Origin: JAVBMP01 sp031552315
Lineage (GTDB): Bacteria > Desulfobacterota > Desulfovibrionia > Desulfovibrionales > Desulfovibrionaceae
Assembly: GCA_031552315.1 (NCBI GenBank)
Contig: JAVBMP010000055.1
Coordinates: 1 to 24,140 of the forward strand
Direction: 5' to 3'
Length of the DNA: 24,140 nt
In this document: positions 15,341 to 21,670 of the stretch, piece by piece
How the letters are laid out: each line of letters starts with the position of its first letter
Position numbering within the stretch: the first letter of the stretch is position 1
The notes under the pieces: model-generated
What the model was told of the DNA's origin: nothing
Database searches by the model: none
Seen by the model: only the letters and a program-made list of their open reading frames with translations
Made by a program: the position numbers and the translations under genes

Positions 15341-15928
15341 ATGTCAGAGAACAAAATTTACGCTCGTGACTACACTGCCCAGCAACCTTCAAAAACATTG
15401 AGGCTATGCCCTGCGATGTCCAGCATCTCTACACAGTTTTATGCATTGGAAAATGAACTTGTTGATTTTATTGACAGCATAAGCAAGACTATTGAATGCT
15501 ACCTTGTAAACATATCCGAATCTCCTTTCAAGGCGACTCTGTTCAAGTCTTGTGAAACTTTGCAACGGCCCATTTCTCATGTTGCGATGTTCAGGCGGGA
15601 ACCTGGTTTTCTTGGCGCCGCAACGAATGATTTTTTTAAAAAAAATCCCAATGCTATACACCTGTTTATAGGAAGCCATGATGCAGCGGGATTGTCTGAG
15701 TCTTGGTTTACAGTATTAACTGAAGATGATGACACGTTCATTTTGGCAAAGAAAATAGTAACCCGGCTGAAAAAAATTACGAAAGCCGGCGTGGTTTTTA
15801 AAAATTTGGAAACTGATAAAGAAGGCATGGTCAAAACCTACCGGTATACTGCCATGGTAAAGGAAGAGCAGAATAACGGCTTGCGGTTGCTTGGCATGGG
15901 TAAAAATATAATAGCGTACATACCATAA
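15341..15928 (+). CDS. Hypothetical protein, 195 aa, divergent from the T6SS operon
   Basis: I do not recognise this protein. The ATG follows ATAAGGCACC, a fair ribosome site. It has no signal peptide or TM segment, so it is probably cytoplasmic. Composition is mixed and globular-looking, with an N-terminal part of about 45 residues, a helical stretch ENELVDFIDSISKTIECYL, a middle segment with HLFIGSHDAAG, and a Lys-rich part AKKIVTRLKKITKAG near residue 150. The gene is AT-richer than the T6SS genes and directly precedes a MITE and a toxin/immunity cassette, which suggests an acquired accessory gene. Immunity or effector-related functions are possible but nothing in the sequence proves it. 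Confidence 0.65.
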   Translation: MSENKIYARDYTAQQPSKTLRLCPAMSSISTQFYALENELVDFIDSISKTIECYLVNISESPFKATLFKSCETLQRPISHVAMFRREPGFLGAATNDFFKKNPNAIHLFIGSHDAAGLSESWFTVLTEDDDTFILAKKIVTRLKKITKAGVVFKNLETDKEGMVKTYRYTAMVKEEQNNGLRLLGMGKNIIAYIP

Positions 15929-16046
15929 GTCATTATTGACCAGCAAACCAGTGAACAGCATATTTACTATGAATAACAAGCTCAGGTATAAAATTTGTCT
16001 TGCCGGGCCAAGGCATACGCCAAAAAAATTATTGGTGTGTCTCAAT

Positions 16047-16215
16047 TTGAGGCCGTTGCACAATGTCCTTTTTGCCCTTTTACTGCGTCGTGCCCATGTT
16101 CCGTAGTCCCGCGCGAAGGTCATATATGCGTGAATATACTCCCTCCGCACGGAACTGCGCAGACAAGGGCACTCCTTGTAAAAGAACAAAAATTCTCATT
16201 GTGCAATGGACTCAA
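16047..16215. mobile_element. 169-bp fold-back (MITE-like) element with IS5-type ends
   Basis: The left end TTGAGGCCGTTGCACAATG (16047-16065) is repeated inverted at the right end (16197-16215) with 17 of 19 positions identical. The inverted match continues inward less perfectly for about 60 nt: TTTTTGCCCTTTTAC against ATTTTTGTTCTTTTAC, then GTGCCC, then GTTCCG. The whole element can thus fold into one imperfect hairpin. It encodes no transposase. The same end sequence recurs at 21599-21629 and in the element ending at 23890, so it belongs to a family in this genome. The GAGGCC(A/G)TTGCACAA motif resembles ends of IS5-family elements. No clear target duplication is visible. Confidence 0.7.
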
Positions 16216-16216
16216 A

Positions 16217-16630
16217 TGGACAAAATCCGATGCTAGCAAAGCTATTCCTGGAGATGGAAAATTCGAAAAGGTAGTGGATGGCAATAAGCTTGAAATTGAC
16301 TACAAAGAAGGCGTACCGAATTTTGAAACAGCTAAACTGAACGGGGAAAGAGTAACATGGCCAGGGCCTGATAATGACCCAAACTTTATGCCGAAAGTAG
16401 ATATTCCCGCAATGAAAGGCACGCGTGGTGACTTTGAACAGGCAGATGCAATGATGGCTCGCAAGCTGGGTGTTACCGACTGGAACAGGCCCAAAGGATA
16501 TACATGGCACCATGGAACGGATGGCACCAGCATGACTCTTGTTAAAAGTGAAGCCCATCATGCGCAAAAAGGTGGCGGATGGCCCGTGCCAGGGCATGAG
16601 GGCGGTAATGCTCAAAGCAAATTATACTAA
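16217..16630 (+). CDS. Orphan WHH-type HNH nuclease toxin module (no own start)
   Basis: The frame after the MITE encodes 137 residues to the stop at 16628-16630. It ends in GYTWHHGTDGTSMTLVKSEA followed by HHAQKGGGW. This is the metal-binding and catalytic signature of the WHH subgroup of HNH/ENDO VII nucleases, found at C-termini of polymorphic toxins (WHH at residues 97-99, DNA 16505-16513). No good in-frame ATG with ribosome site precedes the domain; the first internal ATG is at about residue 58, and only GTG/TTG codons lie earlier. The open frame passes back through the MITE to a stop at 15989-15991. It therefore looks like a detached toxin C-terminal cassette, perhaps left from a larger Rhs, VgrG or similar carrier. 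The SMI1/KNR4 gene 13 nt downstream is its probable immunity partner. Such toxins cleave DNA in the target cell. Confidence 0.75.
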   Translation, partial: WTKSDASKAIPGDGKFEKVVDGNKLEIDYKEGVPNFETAKLNGERVTWPGPDNDPNFMPKVDIPAMKGTRGDFEQADAMMARKLGVTDWNRPKGYTWHHGTDGTSMTLVKSEAHHAQKGGGWPVPGHEGGNAQSKLY

Positions 16631-16643
16631 TAAAGGAAATACC

Positions 16644-17174
16644 ATGAATTTTAACGACCTGCTAAAAAAAGGCTTTAAATTTACTTCTGAAAGACAAAAA
16701 CTTCAAGCGCATGACATTCAGGATATTGAACTCCTGATTAATGCCAAACTCCCAGAACAGTATAGAGATTACCTGCTTTACACAGATGGAGGCGCAGTTA
16801 TTAATGAGAACCTTCCTAAAAGCTATCGTGGTTATGCCACAAAAATTCATTGGCCCAAAAATAATGGAATATTCCCAGATGAAGAATATGACGATGTAAT
16901 GTACCTGCATTCAAAAGAAAAAATTTTCTTCTTCTACCATAATTATAAGCATGACCTGCCGGAAAATACAATAGTGATAGGCACTGACCCAGGCTTGACG
17001 TGTTATCTTATTGGGGTAGGGAAAGAAAATAGCGGCAAGATATACGCATGGCGAATTGTTCCACTTAATGTATATGAAACTGGCGGTGTTGCCGGAAAAT
17101 CCTATTTGGGGTTCATTGCGAACAGCTTTGTTGAGTGGATATTGTCCCTGGAAGATATTTCTGGAATAGACTAA
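16644..17174 (+). CDS. SMI1/KNR4 (SUKH) family immunity protein
   Basis: 176 aa, with the ATG at 16644 preceded by AAAGGAAATACC, a strong ribosome site. The pattern DIQDIELLINAKLPEQYRDY followed by LLYTDGGAVI near residues 25-50 fits the SMI1/KNR4 fold signature (short N-terminal helix, LPxxYRxxL, then a GG turn). Later DPGLTCYLIGVG and a C-terminal NSFVEWILSLE agree with the family, whose last helix carries the SFxEFL-type motif. SUKH proteins neutralise nuclease toxins of polymorphic toxin systems, commonly HNH-type ones. Its position 13 nt after the WHH toxin module fits an antitoxin/immunity role. The gene is AT-rich compared with the T6SS operon, consistent with horizontal acquisition. 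The following IS110 element starts somewhere after its stop. Confidence 0.85.
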   Translation: MNFNDLLKKGFKFTSERQKLQAHDIQDIELLINAKLPEQYRDYLLYTDGGAVINENLPKSYRGYATKIHWPKNNGIFPDEEYDDVMYLHSKEKIFFFYHNYKHDLPENTIVIGTDPGLTCYLIGVGKENSGKIYAWRIVPLNVYETGGVAGKSYLGFIANSFVEWILSLEDISGID

Positions 17175-17248
17175 TATGGCGCAACAAGGTATTGCAGGTA
17201 TTGTATGAAAACACTAGAGATATGATGCTTGAACAAGCCTGAAAAAAA

Positions 17249-17324
17249 GTCTGTCCATCCTTGTAACGCGTGGGTTATGCTTAAAAAAAAGCACGGCACA
17301 GAGCCACAACCAAGGAGGACAGAC
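17249..17324 (+). promoter_or_regulatory. Hairpin sequestering the IS110 transposase ribosome binding site
   Basis: GTCTGTCCATCCTTG (17249-17263) pairs with CAAGGAGGACAGAC (17311-17324), giving 14 bp with one bulged A. The second arm contains the AAGGAGG ribosome site directly before the ATG at 17325. A smaller hairpin TGCTT/AAGCA (17278-17282 with 17289-17293) lies in the loop. Such a fold would keep transposase translation low. In IS110-group elements the 5' noncoding end also encodes the bridge RNA, so this may be part of that RNA; which applies is not decidable by eye. Confidence 0.7.
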
Positions 17325-18422
17325 ATGCAAACTATACAGTACGTGGGGCTTGATGTCCATAAGGAAAGCATCAGCGTAGCGGTAGCGGTTCATGGCGAGG
17401 AAGAAGTACGGTTTCTTGGAACAATTCCCAATCATTCAGATGCCTTGAATGGAATGATTCGGAAATTGGCGAGTAGCGGCAATACCCTGCGGTTCGCCTA
17501 TGAAGCTGGGCCCAGTGGTTACACAATATACCGGAATTTAAGGAAGTTGGGTTGTGTGTGCATAGTTGCCGCCCCGTCTTTGATTCCCAAGAAGTCTGGC
17601 GAGCGGGTCAAGACAGACCGGCGCGACGCCATGATGTTAGCCCGGCTTTACAGGGCCGGCGAGCTAAGCGGCATTTACGTTCCGGAAAAAGACGACGAGG
17701 CTGTGCGCGATTTGTTCCGCACCAGGCGTTTCATGAAGAAGCTGAAAAAAGAAGCCCGGCAAAATCTTTTGGGGTTTCTGCTCCGCAACGGCATTCAGTA
17801 CAGCGGCAACCGCCACTGGACAAAAATGCACTGGAACTGGCTGAACGGGCTTAGCCTTGCGCACCCTATGCAACAGCTGGTATTACAGGAGGTTATCGAC
17901 ACAATTCTGCAATTCCAAAGCCGGATAAAGCGTATAGAAGGCATGCTGCAGGACGCGGTAGTCGGCTGGCGGCACGAGCCCATGGTGAAGCGCCTGCAAC
18001 TGTTACGCGGCGTGTCGTTTATAACTGCCGTGGGGCTTGTAGCCGAACTGGGGGACTTGGCGCGGTTTGCTTCCGCCCGCCAGCTTATGGCTTACGCCGG
18101 ACTTGTCCCGTCCGAAAGCTCCAGCGGGGCAACAATCCGGCGCGGCGGCATCACCAAAACCGGAAACAGCAATGTGCGCTGGTTGCTTGTGGAAGCCGCC
18201 TGGAGTTACCGCCTTAAGGCGCGGAAAAGCGCGTATTTGCTCAGACGGCAGCCAGAGGCATCGCAAGAAGTCAAAGACATTGCCTGGAAAGCTCAAGTCC
18301 GCCTTTGCGGGCGCTACCAACGCCTGTTGCAAAGGGGTAAGCCCAAAGGCAAAGTCATCACCTGCATAGCGCGTGAGCTGGCCGGGTTTATCTGGGCCCT
18401 CGGAAGGCTGGCAGTGGACTGA
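17325..18422 (+). CDS. IS110-family transposase (DEDD recombinase)
   Basis: 365 aa from the ATG at 17325, which has a perfect AAGGAGG 6 nt upstream. The N-terminal RuvC-like DEDD domain shows D10 (VGLDVHK), E60 (YEAGPSG), D98 and D101 (KTDRRDA). The C-terminal Transposase_20 domain (about 250-325) contains LLRGVSFITAVGLVAELGDL, then AYAGLVPSESSSG and the serine-containing stretch SSSGATIRRGGITKTGN. The frame is intact, so the enzyme may be active. IS110 elements have no classical terminal inverted repeats, and I cannot fix the element ends; the noncoding flanks are about 150 nt on the left (after the SMI1 stop at 17174) and up to about 400 nt on the right. Confidence 0.94.
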   Translation: MQTIQYVGLDVHKESISVAVAVHGEEEVRFLGTIPNHSDALNGMIRKLASSGNTLRFAYEAGPSGYTIYRNLRKLGCVCIVAAPSLIPKKSGERVKTDRRDAMMLARLYRAGELSGIYVPEKDDEAVRDLFRTRRFMKKLKKEARQNLLGFLLRNGIQYSGNRHWTKMHWNWLNGLSLAHPMQQLVLQEVIDTILQFQSRIKRIEGMLQDAVVGWRHEPMVKRLQLLRGVSFITAVGLVAELGDLARFASARQLMAYAGLVPSESSSGATIRRGGITKTGNSNVRWLLVEAAWSYRLKARKSAYLLRRQPEASQEVKDIAWKAQVRLCGRYQRLLQRGKPKGKVITCIARELAGFIWALGRLAVD

Positions 18423-18778
18423 AATGCAAAAAGACATTGCCGGGTAAGGTAAAATGCAAAAGGCATAAAAGCAAAAACATTTTAAATCAGATACTTGCAG
18501 AAAAGGAGAAAAAACGCGGCCACGGTCAGGAAAACCCTCGGCAAATGCTTGGGCAGCCTGTTTGTCCACGCCCGTTTAGAGATAGAGGTGCTTCCGCGAC
18601 GAACACAATATCATGTGGTACCCAACCCACGCATAACAGAGTGAACAACCGTCGTCCAAGAGCCCCGTTTTTTCTCCCTCCTGCAAAACATTTCCCAAAA
18701 TATTGGGGTGGGTAGGCTTTTGCTTACTTGACAGGTTCAATCATAACAGCATTTTACTCTTGAAATGAGTGAATTGCT

Positions 18779-18808
18779 CAGCAAGGATTTGTCTTCAAAT
18801 CCTTGCTG
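18779..18808. repeat. 13-bp perfect hairpin upstream of IS1182
   Basis: CAGCAAGGATTTG (18779-18791) pairs perfectly with 18796-18808 across a TCTT tetraloop. There is no T-run after it on the plus strand. It could be an old terminator stem or protein-binding palindrome. Confidence 0.75.
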
Positions 18809-18821
18809 CGGAATAGTCGTA

Positions 18822-18838
18822 GGCGAGCTTTGCTCGCC
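18822..18838. repeat. 7-bp hairpin abutting IS1182 left end
   Basis: GGCGAGC/GCTCGCC with loop TTT ends one base before the IS terminal repeat. It is paired in position with the palindrome just outside the right end (20408-20426). Confidence 0.65.
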
Positions 18839-18893
18839 GCAGACCCTTGACAAAGTCCTGGCAATTTTGCCGGGATTTTGTTTATATAGCTCC

Positions 18894-20362
18894 ATGATAA
18901 AACGCAAATCCGAACAACAAAGCAGAATTGAACTGGTGACCATTGAAAGTTTGGTTCCCAAGGAACATTTGCTGCGAAAAATCGACAAGGCTATCGACTT
19001 TCGCTTTATTTATGAGAAGGTCGAAAAATTGTATTGCGCGGACAACGGGCGCCCGGCTGTTGACCCTGTGGTTTTGTTCAAGATGCTTTTCATCGGGTAT
19101 CTGTTCGGGATTCGCAGCGAGCAGCGTCTGGTGCAGGAAATTGAGGTAAACGTGGCCTACCGCTGGTTTTTGGGCTTCACGCTTACGGACAAAATTCCTC
19201 ACGCCAGCACCTTCAGCCAGAACCGGCGGCGGCGCTTCAATGAAAGCAACGTGTATCAGGAAATTTTTGACGAAATAGTTCTGCAGGCCGTGAAGCGCAA
19301 AATGGTGGACGGCAAGGTACTCTACACGGATTCGACCCACCTGAAAGCCAGCGCCAACAAGGGAAAGTTTGAAAAGGCCGTGGTGCTGCAATCCGTGCGG
19401 GATTATGTGGCGGATCTTGATGCCGAAATAGCTGAAGACCGCGACAGGCACGGCAAAAAACCGCTGCCGCACCGCGAGGCCGCACCGGCGGAAAAAGAGA
19501 TAAAAATCAGCACAGTCGACCCGGACAGCGGCTACATGGTGCGCGACGGCAAGCCAAAGGGCTTCTTTTATCTGGATCACCGCACGGTTGACGGCTGTTG
19601 CGGCATCATAACGGACAGCCACGTCACCCCCGGCAATGTGCACGACAGCCAGCCTTATCTTTCCCGCCTGGACCGCCAGCGCCAACGCTTCAATTTTAAA
19701 ACGGAATCCGTTGGCCTGGACGCCGGATACTTCACCCCGCACATCTGTAAAGGCCTGGTGGAACGTAATATTTACGGCGTGATAGGGTACAGCCGCCCAC
19801 GCACCGCGCCGGTTATCTGCGCAAGAAAGATTTTGTATATGATGAAAGTTTTGACTGCTACCTTTGTCCGCAAAATCAAGTACTTGCTTATCGAACTACC
19901 ACCCGCGAAGGCTACCGTGAATATGCCTCTGACCCTTCAATCTGCCGCGCTTGCCCGCTTTTAAAACAATGCACCGCAAGTCGGTCTGGCGTAAAGCTGG
20001 TAACCCGGCATGTCTGGCAAGATCACAAAGAAGAAATAAATGCGCATCGTTACGAGGAAAAAGGCAAAGCAATCTACAAACGGCGCAAAGAAACTGTGGA
20101 GCGCAGCTTTGCGGACGGCAAAGAGCTACACGGCCACCGCTACGCCCGTTTTCGCGGCCTCTCCAAAGTCCAGGCCCAATGCCTGCTTTCCGCCGCTTGC
20201 CAAAATATGAAAAAAATAGCCCTGCGCCTGTGGGGCCATGGGCCATTTAAGACATTTTGGCCCCAATATGCCTTGTTTTGGCTTATAATTTTCTTTGTAG
20301 CACCTGTTTCCCGATATTTTTTCCCGCCATCTTTTTCCCGCCAATTTTACAAAGCAGCATAA
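18894..20362 (+). pseudogene. IS1182-family transposase, frameshifted
   Basis: The ATG at 18894 opens a DDE transposase of IS1182 type. Features are KRKSEQQSRIELV, DKAIDFRFIYEKV, a Gly-Arg-Pro-Asp region typical of the N-terminal DUF772 domain (NGRPAVDPVVLFKMLFIGY), the first catalytic Asp in LYTDSTHLKA (D146), and the second in VGLDAGYF (D276). After RP (19797-19799) the frame is lost. In the -1 frame, starting at 19799, the protein resumes as THRAGYLRKKDFVYDESFDC, with the CxxC zinc-like motifs and the catalytic Glu in VERSFADGKELHG, and ends at TAA 20360-20362. Corrected length is about 488 aa. A one-base loss is the simplest explanation; no classical slippery heptamer is present, so programmed frameshifting is less likely. 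Confidence 0.88.
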
Positions 20363-20366
20363 AACA

Positions 20367-20395
20367 AAACCCCCTGCGCAAAAAACAGGGGGTTT
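20367..20395. terminator. Bidirectional terminator-like hairpin at IS1182 right end
   Basis: AAACCCCCTG (20367-20376) pairs with CAGGGGGTTT (20386-20395), a 10-bp stem with a 9-nt A-rich loop. Reading on the minus strand the stem is followed by TTTTGTTTT, a fair U-tract. On the plus strand only TTTGTC follows. It lies 5 nt after the transposase stop and inside the IS right end. Confidence 0.7.
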
Positions 20396-20420
20396 GTCAA
20401 GGGTCTGAGCTAGTCTACTA

Positions 20421-20768
20421 CTAGCTGATTTCTTCTTCAAGTTTCTGGCAAGAAGCGCAATCTGCTAGTACATTTTGAAGAGCCACCCGCCGAACACATA
20501 GACGATAAAGTGTCGGCCTTTTCCTTGTAGCGGAAAAATAGCCGGACAGAATTGCCACGCGCTTTATTTGAATTTTTTTGCCCAACTTTTCACGCAGTGC
20601 CCCAAAAAACTCTTTTCTTCGCTTCCGTCCGGGTGTATGCTTTGTTCGCCGGACAGGTTGACGGCGTGTTGTTCCGCCGTCAAGCAGATACAAGCTTACG
20701 CCGCACGGCAACTTGAAATCAGGCACCACGTCTGGACAGCGCGGTGCGCCTTTGCTTCCAAAGGTCAA
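20421..20768 (-). CDS. Doubtful small ORF, 115 aa, divergent from purC
   Basis: An uninterrupted minus-strand frame starts at TTG 20766-20768, with AGGA 4 nt upstream, and stops at TAG 20421-20423, just outside the IS1182 element. The product is basic (many Lys/Arg, for example KHTPGRKRRKEF) and has four or five Cys, two of them in ADCASCQKL. No family is recognised. In favour: the frame is intact with plausible codons and a terminator-like hairpin follows on the same strand. Against: a TTG start, no known domain, the hairpin belongs to the IS, and the region could simply be the purC leader. The IS insertion may have displaced its true 3' flank. Confidence 0.3.
   Translation of the reverse strand: MTFGSKGAPRCPDVVPDFKLPCGVSLYLLDGGTTRRQPVRRTKHTPGRKRRKEFFGALREKLGKKIQIKRVAILSGYFSATRKRPTLYRLCVRRVALQNVLADCASCQKLEEEIS
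20627..20683 (+). promoter_or_regulatory. Two hairpins in the purC upstream region
   Basis: GTCCGG (20627-20632) pairs with CCGGAC (20649-20654). TTGACGGCG (20658-20666) pairs perfectly with CGCCGTCAA (20675-20683) across an 8-nt loop. They lie 107-163 nt before the purC ATG. They do not match a purine riboswitch that I can recognise. They could be a structured leader or lie within the doubtful minus-strand ORF. Confidence 0.4.
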
Positions 20769-20789
20769 TTTGTCCTAAAAGAGGATTTT

Positions 20790-21491
20790 ATGAACCTGGT
20801 TTATCGTGGCAAGACTAAGGATATTTACGAACTGGGGCCAGATTCCCTGCGCATGATCTTCACCGACCGGGTGACCAAGAATGAAGCCGGTGAAATTGAC
20901 CCCGGCGGCAATATTGTGGCCGAAAACACCGAACCGGGCCAGGGCGAAGCTTGTCTGCTTATGTCCACGGCTATTTTCAAAGAAATAAATGAACGGAAAA
21001 TAGCCAAAACCCACATGCTGGGCTTTGACCTTAAGGCGGGCAGCATGGACGTGTGCCGCGCCACTATGTTCAAACCCGGTCTGGAATGGGTAACCCGCTG
21101 GAGGTGCACAGGCAGCTTCCTGCGCCGCTATAAAATGGTGCCCGGCGTGGAAGACGGCAAACTTTTGAACGCCCCGGTGTATGAAATCACCTTGAAGGAC
21201 GATGCCGCCGGCGACCCGCTTATTGTGCCTTCCGCCCTTGTGGGCCTTGGCATGATGAACGCGGAAAATGCGGCGGAGCTGCAAAAATGCAACGCCGAGG
21301 TTATGGCCGTCATCCATGACATGTTCGCCAAACGCGGCCTTGACCTGTGGGACATCAAAATTGAATGGGGGCTGGACGCCAACGGCAAGCCGCTGATCAT
21401 TGATGAAATATCCCCCGGCTGCTGCCGCGCCTTCAAGGCCGGCACCAAGGAACGCGTGGCCGGACGGGCCCTGGCGGAACACTTCAGATAA
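20790..21491 (+). CDS. purC: SAICAR synthetase-like protein (PurC), divergent short form
   Basis: 233 aa from the ATG at 20790, preceded by GAGG 6 nt upstream. An upstream in-frame extension back to 20568 exists but has no ribosome site and no family match. SAICAR synthetase joins CAIR and aspartate using ATP in purine synthesis. Family features are YRGKTKDIYE at residues 5-14 (ATP-binding strand, usually GKAKxIYE), LKDDAAGDPLI near 137-147 (usually xKDDAxxDPLI), and WDIKIEWG...LIIDEISP near 195-215 (usually DFKLEFG...LxDEISPD). Two deviations stand out. The VVRNxAAGSL motif reads VTRWRCTGSFLRRY, and DEISPDxxR reads DEISPGCCR, while the terminal DKDRFR block is missing. The annotation as SAICAR synthetase family is secure; activity is less so. 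It is followed by a terminator and so is probably monocistronic. Confidence 0.85.
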   Translation: MNLVYRGKTKDIYELGPDSLRMIFTDRVTKNEAGEIDPGGNIVAENTEPGQGEACLLMSTAIFKEINERKIAKTHMLGFDLKAGSMDVCRATMFKPGLEWVTRWRCTGSFLRRYKMVPGVEDGKLLNAPVYEITLKDDAAGDPLIVPSALVGLGMMNAENAAELQKCNAEVMAVIHDMFAKRGLDLWDIKIEWGLDANGKPLIIDEISPGCCRAFKAGTKERVAGRALAEHFR

Positions 21492-21498
21492 TTCGCGC

Positions 21499-21514
21499 TT
21501 CAGGCCGGCCTGAA
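21499..21514. repeat. 16-bp perfect palindrome after purC
   Basis: TTCAGGCCGGCCTGAA begins 8 nt after the purC stop. It could strengthen 3' end formation or bind a dimeric protein; no T-run follows. Confidence 0.7.
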
Positions 21515-21535
21515 CGCTTACGCCTGTTTAAACTT

Positions 21536-21574
21536 GCGGCCCTTGATCTGAACAGGTCAGGGGCCGCTGTTTTT
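21536..21574 (+). terminator. Intrinsic terminator of purC
   Basis: An 11-bp stem GCGGCCCTTGA/TCAGGGGCCGC (21536-21546 with 21557-21567, one G-T wobble) with a 10-nt loop is followed by TGTTTTT (21568-21574). It lies 45 nt after the purC stop. Confidence 0.9.
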
Positions 21575-21598
21575 ACCACAGGCAAAACTTTTTCTGAA

Positions 21599-21629
21599 TA
21601 AAAGAACAAAAAATCTCATTGTGCAATAG
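21599..21629 (+). repeat. Solo end of the MITE/IS5-like family
   Basis: TAAAAGAACAAAAA followed by TCTCATTGTGCAAT repeats the right end of the 16047-16215 element (16179-16207) with a single difference in 29 positions. No matching left end is visible in the purC-cstA gap. It therefore looks like a truncated or solo terminal repeat, about 40 nt upstream of cstA. Confidence 0.75.
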
Positions 21630-21670
21630 TCCCTATAACCGTGTGAACACCCACCCACAAGGACACTGAC

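Larger units (their letters stand above)
18423..18839. other. Noncoding region between IS110 transposase and IS1182 element
   Basis: No credible gene is seen. The first part probably contains the right noncoding end of the IS110 element and includes a 10-nt direct repeat AAATGCAAAA near 18424 and 18452. Further on are a weak CCCAA/TTGGG hairpin (18694-18707) and the 17-nt repeat TTGAAATGAGTGAATTG (18760-18776), which recurs at 23582-23598. The last part holds two strong hairpins that abut the IS1182 left end. Confidence 0.6.
18840..20407 (+). mobile_element. IS1182-family insertion sequence, about 1.57 kb
   Basis: Perfect 15-bp terminal inverted repeats CAGACCCTTGACAAA (18840-18854) and its complement (20393-20407) bracket a single transposase reading region. 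Just inside each end is a subterminal hairpin followed, reading inward from the left end, by T-rich sequence. On the left it is CCTGGCAA/TTGCCGGG at 18858-18875, and on the right the 10-bp stem at 20367-20395. The two subterminal hairpins are in inverted relation, as if part of longer imperfect ends. They may block transcription entering from outside. No direct target duplication was identified; instead, palindromes flank both ends. Confidence 0.88.

Noticed and set aside
15995..16216. Real N-terminus for the WHH toxin extending through the MITE
   Set aside because: The start would be a TTG without a good ribosome site, and most of the sequence is the fold-back element; it is more likely a chance open frame.
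20627..20683. Purine riboswitch ahead of purC
   Set aside because: Only two simple hairpins are seen; the three-way junction and conserved loop bases of that riboswitch are not recognisable.
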